Shown: positions 17,397-25,758 of the stretch, piece by piece
How the letters are laid out: the number at the start of each line of letters is the position of its first letter
Position numbering within the stretch: the first letter of the stretch is position 1
NCBI RefSeq assembly: GCF_002368415.1
Contig: NZ_AP018290.1
Coordinates: forward strand, 6,399,614 to 6,463,613
Source: Calothrix sp. NIES-4105
Lineage (GTDB): Bacteria > Cyanobacteriota > Cyanobacteriia > Cyanobacteriales > Nostocaceae
Direction of reading: 5' to 3'
DNA: 64,000 nucleotides
The notes under the pieces: generated by a model
Told to the model about the DNA's origin: nothing
What the model saw: the letters and a program-made list of their open reading frames with translations, nothing else
Databases searched by the model: none
Position numbers and translations under genes: made by a program

Positions 17397-18662
17397 ATGA
17401 CTCATTTTGGCATTATCTGCCCTTCTTCAACCGGACACATAAATACTATGTTTCCTTTAGTTAAAGAACTACAGAAAAGAGGGAACAAAATTACTATATT
17501 TGGAACTCCAAGCAGTCAAGCAAAGATAGAATCTGCGGGTTTTGGAGTCCGTTTGATAGGAGAAGAAGAGTTTTCACCGGAGAGAACAGCTAAATTTTAT
17601 GCAAAGTTAGGAGAATTAAGTGGAATTGCCGCAACTAGACATACAATAAGTGGTATTGCAAAACGTGCCGAAGTCAACTTACGCGATGCACCCGCAGCAG
17701 CAAAAGAAGCAAGTATAGAAGCTTTTTTAGTAGACCAAATTTGCTTTGAAGGTGGTACTATTGCCGAATATCTCAATATTCCATATATTACTATATGCAG
17801 TGCATTATTAATTAACGAAGAAAGTACCGTACCACCTTGGATTAAAAGCTGGGAATATAATCCAAATTGGTGGGCTACTTTACGGAATGAACTCGGTTAT
17901 TTCCTATTTAATCAGATTCGCAAACCCATCGATAAGGTAATATACCAGTATCGCCAACAGTGGAATTTACCTGTTTATTCAAAAGAAGAGAATTACGATT
18001 CTAAGTTAGCAATTCTTTGCCAGCAACCAGCGGAGTTTGAATTTCCTCGCAAACATTTACCTTCATACTTTCACTTTACAGGGCCATACCATGATAATAT
18101 AGGTAGACTAAATATAGATTTTCCCTTTGAAAAATTGAATGGCAAACCCCTAATTTATGCTTCAATGGGAACTCTGCAAAATCGCCTCCAATATATATTT
18201 GAATATATTGCAGAAGCTTGTGTGGAACAAAATGCACAATTAGTCATATCTCTTGGTGGTTCAGCAGAACCCAATGCTTTACCGAACTTACCTGGTAATC
18301 CATTAGTAGTTAAATTTGCACCGCAATTAGAATTACTTAAAAAAGCTTGCCTAGTAATAACTCATGCAGGCTTAAATACGACCCTAGAATCACTTAGTAA
18401 TGGCGTGCCAATGGTTGCAATACCTGTTACTAATGACCAACCTGGAGTTGCCGCGCGTATTGCTTGGACTGGTGTGGGAGAAATGTTGCCCCTAAAAAGT
18501 TTAAGCGTTTCTAAATTGCGAACAGCTATTCAGAAAGTATTGACGCAAGATTCCTATAAAAATAATGCAATTAGGTTGCAACAAGCAATTCAACAAGCGG
18601 GAGGAGTTAGGCGTGCTGCGGATATTATCGAACAAGTATTGTCTACAAGTAAAGTAGTATGA
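17397..18662 (+). CDS. MGT/UGT-type glycosyltransferase
   Basis: A 421-residue GT-B glycosyltransferase of the GT1/MGT type (macrolide, flavonoid and zeaxanthin glucosyltransferases). The N-terminal GHINTMFPLVKEL and the C-terminal donor-sugar signature, running from FAPQLELLKK through THAGLNTTLESL to GVPMVAIPVTNDQPGVA, are intact. The aspartate-glutamine-type position after PVTNDQ points to a UDP-sugar donor. It starts 24 bases after the P450 and its stop overlaps the next gene by four bases, so it belongs to the same operon. The acceptor is presumably the P450 product. Confidence 0.92.
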   Translation: MTHFGIICPSSTGHINTMFPLVKELQKRGNKITIFGTPSSQAKIESAGFGVRLIGEEEFSPERTAKFYAKLGELSGIAATRHTISGIAKRAEVNLRDAPAAAKEASIEAFLVDQICFEGGTIAEYLNIPYITICSALLINEESTVPPWIKSWEYNPNWWATLRNELGYFLFNQIRKPIDKVIYQYRQQWNLPVYSKEENYDSKLAILCQQPAEFEFPRKHLPSYFHFTGPYHDNIGRLNIDFPFEKLNGKPLIYASMGTLQNRLQYIFEYIAEACVEQNAQLVISLGGSAEPNALPNLPGNPLVVKFAPQLELLKKACLVITHAGLNTTLESLSNGVPMVAIPVTNDQPGVAARIAWTGVGEMLPLKSLSVSKLRTAIQKVLTQDSYKNNAIRLQQAIQQAGGVRRAADIIEQVLSTSKVV

Positions 18663-19951
18663 ATTATCTAAATAGAAAGCTTGGTTTGGTTGAGAATCTA
18701 TTTGAAATTTGTCATAGTTTAGGAGCAATAATTGATGTCAATATTGCTTGTATTGAAGGAATAATTCCAGATGAAATTCTCCGACAAGCTCTTGATTTAG
18801 TTCAAAAACGTCATCCGCTGCTTCAAGTTGGTATTATTGAATCAGAAGAAGGTTTTCGATTTATATCAGAGCCAAATTTAAAAATTCCTTTGCATATAAT
18901 AGATAAACGACAAGATAATCAATGGTTAGATATAGTAGAAGAAGAGGTTCACAAAATATTTCCTAATCATTCAATCCCCCTATGTAGAGTAATATTTATT
19001 AGAGCTTCGGCAAGTAATAAAAGTGAAATAATAGTTACCTTTCATCATGCCATTACTGATGGAATATCGTGTGTGAATTTTTTCCATGAATTATTATTAT
19101 ATTGTCAACAAATATCATCAGGTTTTCCAATACCGGAAGTAATTACAATGCCAACACTTCCTGCTATCGAAAATCTTATTGATGCCAAATTGTGGCAAAC
19201 AAATCATATTGATAATAATATCGAAATTGAAGAAGCAAAAAACCCTAAATTAATTATAGAGAAAGAGGCGCCTACAAGTCAACGCCGCACCCGTTTAATA
19301 CCACGACTTCTTAGTCAAGATACAACTTTGATATTGAAAAAGCGCTGCAAGCAAGAAGGAACAACAGTGCATGGTGCTTTATGTGCAGCAATGCTATTGG
19401 GTGTTTTGCACTTTACCTTAGCTGATAAACCAATTGATTTATCTTGTGGTTCCAGTGTTAATTTACGTAAATATTGCGCTCCTGAAATTAACAATGATTA
19501 CATAGGTTGCTTTATATCTGAAATTAATACAAACCACATCCTAGATATAAATAGAGACTTCTGGAATTTAGCACGAGAGTGTAAATCAAAAATAAATGAT
19601 TCTATCAAATCTGGAATTCCTTTCAAAAATATTAACAGTGATAGAATTCGTATGATTAATCATGAATTACTCGTGGAAATTTCTAACCATAACATGGGAA
19701 GAAATAAAACCATATACGTTTCAAATCTAGGTCAATTAAATCTATGCGAACAATATGGAATCACTCAAATAAAAGAATTATACTTTGTCACAGGACAGCA
19801 TGTAATTGGCTCTTGTTTTTGGTTGGGTGTAGTAACTTTCCATGAACAACTATTTTGTAGTTTTGCCCATGTAGTTCCTTTAATTAGTGCCAAAACAGCA
19901 GAAGTTATTGCAAATTCTGTAATTGAGATTATGCAAAAAGCTTGTATATAA
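18659..19951 (+). CDS. condensation-domain-like acyltransferase
   Basis: A 430-residue member of the condensation/PapA-type acyltransferase superfamily. The catalytic motif HHxxxDG appears as FHHAITDGISCVNFFHELL, and the later RKYCAPEINNDYIGCF segment resembles the channel-latch region of such stand-alone enzymes. No carrier protein, adenylation or ketosynthase domain lies nearby, so it should use an acyl-CoA or a free acyl carrier protein. The four-base overlap (ATGA) with the glycosyltransferase indicates tight coupling. It probably acylates the glycosylated product. Confidence 0.85.
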   Translation: MNYLNRKLGLVENLFEICHSLGAIIDVNIACIEGIIPDEILRQALDLVQKRHPLLQVGIIESEEGFRFISEPNLKIPLHIIDKRQDNQWLDIVEEEVHKIFPNHSIPLCRVIFIRASASNKSEIIVTFHHAITDGISCVNFFHELLLYCQQISSGFPIPEVITMPTLPAIENLIDAKLWQTNHIDNNIEIEEAKNPKLIIEKEAPTSQRRTRLIPRLLSQDTTLILKKRCKQEGTTVHGALCAAMLLGVLHFTLADKPIDLSCGSSVNLRKYCAPEINNDYIGCFISEINTNHILDINRDFWNLARECKSKINDSIKSGIPFKNINSDRIRMINHELLVEISNHNMGRNKTIYVSNLGQLNLCEQYGITQIKELYFVTGQHVIGSCFWLGVVTFHEQLFCSFAHVVPLISAKTAEVIANSVIEIMQKACI

Positions 19952-19984
19952 ATGGAGTAGTAATAAAAGTTGATTATCATTCTT

Positions 19985-20062
19985 GATGCTGAAATTTTTA
20001 ATTTAAATAAAGCTTGGATATCCGATATCAAGAAAGCGAATAAGCAATTTATGGTACATTAA
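19985..20062 (+). pseudogene. tail relic of a second FAD monooxygenase
   Basis: Twenty-five codons ending in TAA read AEIFNLNKAWISDIKKANKQ and FMVH, nearly identical to the last residues of the FAD monooxygenase at 20834-22138. The downstream GCCGGAGGA ribosome site is also shared (20071 and 22141). Only the 3' end of this extra copy remains, in front of the Coq4-like gene. Confidence 0.9.
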
Positions 20063-20088
20063 AACTAAGGTGCCGGAGGAAAAGTAAA

Positions 20089-20751
20089 ATGTTGGTTGTA
20101 GAAAAGCGAAGAATTCACCCTAATATAAAAACGATATTGCGCTCAATGGTTTTTATATTGCGAGAACCTGGCAACCTTGAGCATATTTATGATTTAGAAG
20201 ATAGCTTGCGTCACACCAAAGCAAGTGTACTAGCAGTGGATTGGCTAAAAACTCAACCAGAAGTAGCTCAACTAATCCAAGAACGTTATCTAGCACCACC
20301 TCCTAACATCGAAGCATTACTACAGTATCCTCAAGATTCGTTAGGGTATGCTTATGCTGTTTACATTAAAAAATCAGGTTTTGACCCTAGTTTTTATCGC
20401 ACTATTGAAGTGGAAGATGATATTAGTTACGTACTTTTACGTGTACGTCAGACACATGACATATGGCACGTAGTTACAGGTTTTAACACAGATATTAATG
20501 GAGAAATAGAACTTAAAGCTTTTGAATTAGCTCAAACGCGCAGAAATTTAGCGGTTTTTCTAGTAGGAGCAACAATATTGGCAACACTTGCTATGTCACC
20601 GCAAGCTTTGCCTGACTTATTGAATCAAATAGTTTTGGGGTATCAAATGGGTGGAAAAGCAAAACCTCTTTTCGCACAAAAATGGGAAGAAAATTGGGAA
20701 AAGCCACTATTTGAATGGAGAAGTGAATTAGGGATTGATGTTAGCCATTAA
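20089..20751 (+). CDS. Coq4 family protein
   Basis: A 220-residue Coq4-like protein. The family metal-binding motif HDxxH...E is present as HDIWHVVTGFNTDINGEIELKAFE at about residues 124-147 (given here as HDIWH followed by the glutamate of NGEIE). In eukaryotes Coq4 works in ubiquinone synthesis, where it handles oxidative decarboxylation of the ring; cyanobacteria make plastoquinone by another route, so the role here is probably a dedicated ring or lipid modification in the neighbouring cluster. A GCCGGAGGA ribosome site precedes the ATG. Family assignment is good; the substrate is unknown. Confidence 0.82.
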   Translation: MLVVEKRRIHPNIKTILRSMVFILREPGNLEHIYDLEDSLRHTKASVLAVDWLKTQPEVAQLIQERYLAPPPNIEALLQYPQDSLGYAYAVYIKKSGFDPSFYRTIEVEDDISYVLLRVRQTHDIWHVVTGFNTDINGEIELKAFELAQTRRNLAVFLVGATILATLAMSPQALPDLLNQIVLGYQMGGKAKPLFAQKWEENWEKPLFEWRSELGIDVSH

Positions 20752-20833
20752 AATCAAATAAAACGGAATTTTCGCCAATAATAGCTTAAATTTTTATTAC
20801 TTTATAGGAAAAAAATAAGGAGTTATATAAGTG

Positions 20834-22138
20834 ATGGTTAAGAAAGTTGTAATTGTTGGTGCTGGCGCCAGTGGACTTTTGTTCGCTCACTACTTATTGC
20901 ATCGTGGTGACAAGTATCAAGTTGAGATTTACGAACTTCGTGACGACCCGCAAGTTTTGCCATTCTCAAAATCTAGAACTTTTCCCATTGCTCTCAACCA
21001 TAGAGGAATTAGTGCTTTAACTCGTATTGAGGGATTAGAAACAGCGCTTAAAGCTTGTTCTGTGAAGGTGAAGGGAACGGTAGTTCATGAAGCGCGCGGT
21101 AGTCAACGGGTAGTTAGAAGAAAAAAACCTCTAACTGTGCTTAACCGCAAGGATTTAACGGTTGTTTTGTTGGAACAGTTAATTAGAAAGTTCGATAACA
21201 GCAGATTAAAAATACATTTTAATTGTCAATGTACGGAGGTAGATTTTGCAAATAAACAGGCAAAATTTCAAGAAAAAGACAAATTATTTAACGTTGATTA
21301 CGATCTGTTAGTCGGTGCGGATGGCGTTAATTCTATTGTTAGAGAGCAAATACTATCTACTGATGAATCTTTTACTTGTAAGCAAACAATTTATCATAAT
21401 CAGTATAAATCAATATTTCTTCCTTCTCCCGACGCTGCCTATAAAAGCAAGTTTCAGGTAGGAGAATTTCATATTTGGAGAATTGATGACGGTACTACCA
21501 TTATGTTATTGTACCAACCTGATGAGACTTTGACTGGTGTCATTTATTTTCCTAGTCATGAAAATCAGATAGCTAATCTTACTTCTACACAAGAGGTAAT
21601 CCAATTTTTTACAGAAACATTTCCAATTGTGGCGCCTTTAATGCCAAAAGAAGAAGCAGAAGCATTTTTATTAAGACCTATATCTTCAATTAAAACCATC
21701 CGCTGTAACCGTTATCATTACGGCGACAGTATATTAATAATTGGAGATGCAGCTCATGCAGTATCACCTTCTTTAGGTCAAGGTTGTAATGCAGCTTTGG
21801 AAGATGTCGCTATATTAGACAATTTGTTGGATGAATACTCTGATAATATTGCTCTGGTGTTAGAACAATTTAGCGTTCGCCGAAGAGATGATGCTTATGC
21901 AGTAGCAGAAATGAGCGAGGTAGGTTTTCCCTCATCAAAAAAATTAATGATTCAGTTTCTTTTGCGAGAACGTTTTCAAAAGATTTTACACAAGATTTTT
22001 CCTCAACGCTACAAACCCTCAATGATGGATATGTTGGGGGAAACGACTATTCCGTATGCTGAAATTTTTAATTCAAATAAAGCTTGGATATCCAGTGTTA
22101 AGAAAGCCAATAAGCAATTAATGGTAAATTCAGACTAG
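20834..22138 (+). CDS. FAD-dependent monooxygenase
   Basis: A 434-residue group A flavin monooxygenase. The N-terminal dinucleotide fold GAGASGLLFAH, the DG motif LVGADGVNSIVR and the FAD ribityl motif IGDAAHAVSPSLGQGCNAALED are complete. The sequence resembles kynurenine 3-monooxygenase-type enzymes in its C-terminal region. An AAGGAG precedes the ATG at 20834; the GTG three bases earlier is less likely. It lies downstream of the Coq4-like gene, and together they could hydroxylate and remodel an aromatic or polyene core. A remnant of a second copy lies at 19985-20062. Confidence 0.9.
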   Translation: MVKKVVIVGAGASGLLFAHYLLHRGDKYQVEIYELRDDPQVLPFSKSRTFPIALNHRGISALTRIEGLETALKACSVKVKGTVVHEARGSQRVVRRKKPLTVLNRKDLTVVLLEQLIRKFDNSRLKIHFNCQCTEVDFANKQAKFQEKDKLFNVDYDLLVGADGVNSIVREQILSTDESFTCKQTIYHNQYKSIFLPSPDAAYKSKFQVGEFHIWRIDDGTTIMLLYQPDETLTGVIYFPSHENQIANLTSTQEVIQFFTETFPIVAPLMPKEEAEAFLLRPISSIKTIRCNRYHYGDSILIIGDAAHAVSPSLGQGCNAALEDVAILDNLLDEYSDNIALVLEQFSVRRRDDAYAVAEMSEVGFPSSKKLMIQFLLRERFQKILHKIFPQRYKPSMMDMLGETTIPYAEIFNSNKAWISSVKKANKQLMVNSD

Positions 22139-22156
22139 GAGCCGGAGGACAAATAA

Positions 22157-22521
22157 ATGAAAAAAGCGTTAAATCGACAATTTATTTTAGCAAATCGCCC
22201 TGTTAGCGAGATAAAAGCAAGCAATTTTGAGTACCGAGAAGAACCAATCAATCAAGCGCCTTGATAACGGTGAAGTGCTAGTACGTACTATATATCTGTC
22301 TCTAGACCCTACTAATCGTATTTGGATCGACATGCCACAGTATATGGCGCCTGTTCAAATTGGGAAAGTTATGCGTCGTGGTATTGTTACAGGTGTAGTT
22401 GAAGAATCTAAGGCTTAACGAAGGTAAAATAAAATATGCTGTTGATGTTGTCGATGATCTAGAAAATGCTTCATCAGCTATATTGAAACTTTTTAATGGT
22501 CACAAAAAAGGTAAACTATAG
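22157..22521 (+). pseudogene. zinc-independent MDR oxidoreductase, frameshift and deletion
   Basis: The ATG at 22157 opens a frame MKKALNRQFILANRP that stops at a TGA at 22262 by a one-base shift. The next frame continues the family sequence (NGEVLVRTIYLSLDPTNRIW, VMRRGIVTGVVEES) and stops at 22416. A third piece reads EGKIKYAVDVVDDLENA, GHKKGKL to the TAG at 22519, the extreme C-terminus of such enzymes. About 220 middle codons, including the NADPH fold, are gone. The gene is dead and closes the operon; its stop lies inside a dispersed repeat. Confidence 0.88.
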
Positions 22522-22625
22522 GAATCCTAAATTGTTTATGAATAAATTTAAGTATTTGTAGGGTGGGCACCGCCCACCGTATCCTCCCAGCATATCAAGG
22601 TCTTGGTGGGCGGTGCCCACCCTAC
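22517..22625. repeat. MITE-like element, right end lost
   Basis: TATAGGAATCCTAAATTG begins the element, which holds two GTGGGCA palindromes (22559-22578, 22606-22624) in inverted order. The left end matches the left end of the element at 39622-39760, but no right inverted repeat follows. Confidence 0.7.
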
Positions 22626-22671
22626 GTGGTTGTTATATCATGTCCGGTAGCATAACCGTAATTAAATTAGC

Positions 22672-22699
22672 GTAGAGACGTTACATGTAACGTCTCTAC
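22672..22699. repeat. 28 bp dispersed palindrome (GTAGAGACG family)
   Basis: GTAGAGACGTTACA and TGTAACGTCTCTAC form a perfect palindrome, closely related to copies at 10782, 23822, 51066 and 61356. Confidence 0.85.
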
Positions 22700-22743
22700 T
22701 GCGTGTATAAAATTAATTTGCTTTTAAATGAGAAGAGTACACA

Positions 22744-23043
22744 TTAGTAGCGGTTGCGGTAACTGTTATTTCCACGATTACCACCAAATGAGCCTCTTTC
22801 TTCTCTAGGTTTAGCCTTATTGACTTTTAAATCACGTCCCATCCACTCTGCGCCATCAAGTGCATCAATGGCAGCTGTTTCTTCAGCATCTGAACCCATT
22901 TCGACAAAACCAAAGCCGCGTAAACGACCTGTTTCACGGTCTGTGGGTAGCTGAACCCGCTTAACAGTACCGTATTCTGCAAATACCGCGTTTAAACTCT
23001 CTTCTGTGACTTCGTAAGAAAGATTGCCTACATAAACTGACAT
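22744..23043 (-). CDS. RRM-type RNA-binding protein
   Basis: A 99-residue protein with a single RNA recognition motif: RNP-2 is YVGNLS (4-9) and RNP-1 is RGFGFVEM (about 43-50). The tail (82-99) is glycine, asparagine and arginine rich, as in the short cyanobacterial Rbp proteins that are often cold-induced. It stands alone between repeats, with a 409-base AT-rich leader region upstream in which a long 5' untranslated region could lie, as is known for cold-regulated rbp genes. Confidence 0.95.
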   Translation of the reverse strand: MSVYVGNLSYEVTEESLNAVFAEYGTVKRVQLPTDRETGRLRGFGFVEMGSDAEETAAIDALDGAEWMGRDLKVNKAKPREERGSFGGNRGNNSYRNRY

Positions 23044-23452
23044 AATTTGTCTCCGAACTGATAAATATATAGAGATTTAGGTTTCGGAGATAAGTTTGTA
23101 AATACCAAGAACAAATACCTGTCACTACTAAAAACAAACACTGTTAACCGAATTAACTCTCACCTCCCATTATGGCATAACAGAGGACTTTTGAGAGAGA
23201 GTTTGAAAAATTGTTATATAAAGTTATGTAAAATTGATAGCTCAGTATAATTACTGGCTATTTTGCTTTCAGCTTATCTAAATAACTCTAACTAACTCCC
23301 ACACGAAACCAATTTGACTATAAGCCTTGCTATATAAGCGTTATAGCAATTCTTTTTGGAATTTAACTTCTGTAACGGTAGCCAAGGATGTTATACTTAC
23401 TGACATCACAGGATATTCTTTTCCTTAATACCACGTTTTAACGTGTAGAAGT
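23044..23452. other. gene-free region upstream of the RRM gene
   Basis: This AT-rich region between divergent genes shows no coding sequence. It presumably holds both promoters and the leader of the RRM gene. No clear operator was seen. Confidence 0.5.
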
Positions 23453-23761
23453 ATGAAAATCAGTTCAAATCTAATTTCTGACTTTGAAAGATTATTTAGA
23501 CAAAAATTACAGTTGAACAATTGTAAGCTCAAAAAGAAAAAACAAGAGAATAATTACGAAATTATTACTCCTGCTAATGATATATTTTTGATGTCTTGGG
23601 GCGAATTTCCAGAAATTAACCTAGTTTATCAGCAAATAGGGATACGAACACAGCAAACTGGAATTTATGAGCAAGCAATTAGAGCGCACATCAAATCTTG
23701 TGTGAGTAGCGTAAAGAGTAATTCTGATTCTAACCTTGTTACTTTAGATAAAGAAAACTAA
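23453..23761 (+). CDS. hypothetical protein
   Basis: A 102-residue soluble protein, unrecognised. A lysine-rich stretch (about residues 27-33, KKKKQ) separates an N-terminal helix from a segment with FLMSWGEFPEIN and an EQAIRAH-type helix. It has no signal peptide or membrane segment. A dispersed palindrome follows at 23822. The codon usage looks similar to that of its neighbours. No function is proposed. Confidence 0.6.
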   Translation: MKISSNLISDFERLFRQKLQLNNCKLKKKKQENNYEIITPANDIFLMSWGEFPEINLVYQQIGIRTQQTGIYEQAIRAHIKSCVSSVKSNSDSNLVTLDKEN

Positions 23762-23821
23762 AATTTTTTACTTTTAGTATTTAAAATATCGGTGTTGCTG
23801 AATTATTGTATCAATCAAAAT

Positions 23822-23850
23822 GTAGAGAGGCGATTAAATCGCGTCTCTAC
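23822..23850. repeat. dispersed palindrome (GTAGAGACG family)
   Basis: GTAGAGAGGCGATT and AAATCGCGTCTCTAC pair almost perfectly; a relative of the copies at 10782 and 61356. Confidence 0.8.
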
Positions 23851-24004
23851 AGCGCGCGGTTCTGATTTCTGTATTTCACCATAAGCCGCTTGCTCGGTTG
23901 TAAACTCTTCATCATTCCACAATCGAGTTATATTGTACTTTAAATATCATTTATAAATATTCCACTGACCCTAAAGTAAAGCGTGCGTGTATCTATTGTT
24001 CTCT

Positions 24005-24056
24005 GAAAGTAATTAAAACGCTAAAGCTAGGAGTGTTGTAATAGTTGCCTCTGTTA
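24005..24056. repeat. repeat shared with 24755
   Basis: CTAAAGCTAGGAGTGTTGTA and the following GTTAGCCCAGTTAC closely match 24755-24802, and a weaker relative lies at 30035-30075 beside the NB-ARC gene. It looks like the 3' flank of a duplicated NB-ARC gene. Confidence 0.5.
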
Positions 24057-24073
24057 GCCCAGTTACTGAAGTA

Positions 24074-24431
24074 CTACCAAATGGTTCGCACATGAGGATA
24101 ATCAATAATTTTGGCATCACGAGTGACCAAAGGTATTTCATATCGCATTGCAATCGCTACTAAAATCCTATCTGCTGGGTCTTTATGAAAATCACCGGAT
24201 AATTTTGTGCTAACTAAAATGAGTTTGTGCCAGCTTATACCATTCCTCAATAGGTAATGGTATATCTAATTTTCCAAGACTCGACTTGACAGCAATTTCC
24301 CATACTGAAATTGCTGATACTAACAAACCGTTTTGTAGTTCCTCCGTATCTATTACAGTTTGTGCAGTATTAGATAATTTATTTGGTTCGTGCAGTAACC
24401 AAAGCCACACGTGGGTATCCAATAAAATCAT
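24074..24431 (-). pseudogene. VapC-like PIN toxin, deletion and frameshift
   Basis: The frame starts at the ATG at 24431 with MILLDTHVWLWLLHE, the PIN start with its first acidic residue, and runs to LAQTH before stopping at 24210. A shifted frame continues STKLSGDFHKDPADRILVA, TRDAKIIDYPHVRTIW to the TAG at 24074, which is the typical VapC C-terminus. About 15 codons are missing at the junction. The toxin is therefore dead, while its antitoxin gene (four-base overlap) is intact. Confidence 0.88.
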
Positions 24432-24664
24432 TCTCCTAACGCATCCCAAAGTTCTGGCATGGCTTCATCAAAATCTTCAGATATTCTTATCGGCATTCCC
24501 CGAAGTGGATAATTGCGTGGAGTATCGGATTTTGTTGTAAAGGGAACTATACGGGCAATAGGCGCCCCATTTCGGGTCACAAGGACTTCGTTGTAAGTAG
24601 TAGTTACTTCATCAAGCAGAAGAGCAAGAGCCGTATCTGTTTCTTCGATTTCAAGGTGCTTCAT
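24428..24664 (-). CDS. Phd/YefM-like antitoxin
   Basis: A 78-residue antitoxin. The start MKHLEIEETDTALALLLDEV, followed by EVLVTRNGAPIARIVP, is the Phd/YefM DNA-binding fold. The C-terminal region with RISEDFDEAMPELW resembles the toxin-binding tail of antitoxins paired with PIN toxins. The ATG at 24664 fits the family better than the one at 24712. The stop overlaps the toxin start by four bases. With the toxin broken, it may persist as a repressor or as protection against related toxins. Confidence 0.88.
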   Translation of the reverse strand: MKHLEIEETDTALALLLDEVTTTYNEVLVTRNGAPIARIVPFTTKSDTPRNYPLRGMPIRISEDFDEAMPELWDALGE

Positions 24665-24754
24665 CTTGGGGTTCCCCGTGTTGCTATCATGATTATATTT
24701 TATCTCAAACAATCAAGTACATTCGCATTAATGATGTTTTTGCCCTTCAAGTTG

Positions 24755-25060
24755 CTCCTAAAGCTAAGAGTCTTGTGATAATTGCCTCGGTTAACCCAGT
24801 TACACCTTTAATATTCATACCTTCGTAAAGGCGCCTTTTGTAAACTTCGCCAAACCACAACCTCAAAGTCACTTTGAACTAGCTTTGCCAATTTTACAGA
24901 AGGGCGTACTTTTACCAATATCACCAATTCTCAACAATGCGGTGTGCGCGACAGCGTTCTTGCAATAGTCAATATCGTAGCTATTGCACTTCTCTCGCAC
25001 CAAAAAATATAGATACATCCTTAGCCTCACCCCAATTATGATTAGTTTTAATTAATTTAG
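24755..25060 (-). pseudogene. degraded NB-ARC gene relic
   Basis: Segments match the NB-ARC gene at 30077-31483: TACTTTTACCAATATCACCA corresponds to its P-loop region near 31030, and ATAGATACATCCTTAGCCTC to the part near 31141. The 3' flank GTTAACCCAGTTACACC matches 30045-30061. The middle of the gene is missing and no frame survives, so this is an old decayed copy. Confidence 0.7.
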
Positions 25061-25063
25061 CTC

Positions 25064-25309
25064 CTAACTTTCATCTTTATAAACTTCTCTACGATGTCCT
25101 ACTCTAACAACAGTGACTATTAATAAATCGTCTTCAATTTGATACAAGACTCGGTAGCTACCAACACGAATACGGTATTTTTCACTATTATCTAGTTTAA
25201 CAACCCCATTCGGGCGTGGATTCTATGCTAATTCATAAACTTTGATTTTAATTCGTTGTTGTACATTTTTTGATAATTTTTCTAATTGTTTAGACGCTTT
25301 AGTGGTAAA
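25064..25309 (-). pseudogene. RelE/ParE-type toxin with nonsense codon
   Basis: Minus-strand translation gives FTTKASKQLEKLSKNVQQRI, then VYELA, a TAG at 25223-25225, then NPRPNGVVKL and YRIRVGSYRVLYQIEDDLLI followed by VTVVRVGHRREVY. Except for the stop and the missing start codon, this is a complete RelE/ParE toxin. No antitoxin frame was found next to it. The toxin is dead. Confidence 0.85.
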
Positions 25310-25406
25310 TAAAACTATATTACTGCACAGGCTCGCCGGGAGCTACAAACAAAGTAAAATTAAGTACATGGACTACTACGTATTAAGAGTGTTTTCAATT
25401 TTGGCT

Positions 25407-25455
25407 CTTAAGTTGAAATTAACTTGCTAAACTTGCCTTGTAGAATTAAACGTTT
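25407..25455. promoter_or_regulatory. upstream block shared with 31790
   Basis: About 45 bases (CTTAAGTTGAAATTAACTTG then CTAAACTTGCCTTGTAG) closely match 31790-31838. One copy precedes the DevBCA operon, the other the second P450. It may be a shared control region or duplication debris. Confidence 0.4.
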
Positions 25456-25758
25456 TATTGCAGTATAAATTTATTCATATAAGCACAAAATTATAAAATG
25501 TTTAAAGTAGTTTACTGAGATTCCAAAATCTGTACTGCCTTATATAAATTTGTCAAAACATCAAAAAGTATAAGTTGTCATTATATAGAATAAATATTTA
25601 TAAACTTGCAATTTCTTAAGGGAAGATAAGCCTGCGGTCAATACCAATACTGCGTAGATTATAGATTTGATTTCGCCAACTATTGAAGAGAATTCAATGG
25701 GGATCGACTTCTAAGTATTGAGTCGGTAAGTTCAGTCAGCAATATTACAAAGTAAACC
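25456..25758. other. leader region of the exporter operon
   Basis: AT-rich, no gene. It should contain the promoter of the DevBCA-type operon; no convincing boxes were picked out. Confidence 0.4.

Noticed and set aside
5155-25309. Stop-codon recoding as an explanation for in-frame stops in hepT, the kinase and relE
   Set aside because: All three stop codons occur, other genes end normally at the same codons, and other lesions (deletions, shifts) are common here; pseudogenes are the simpler reading.
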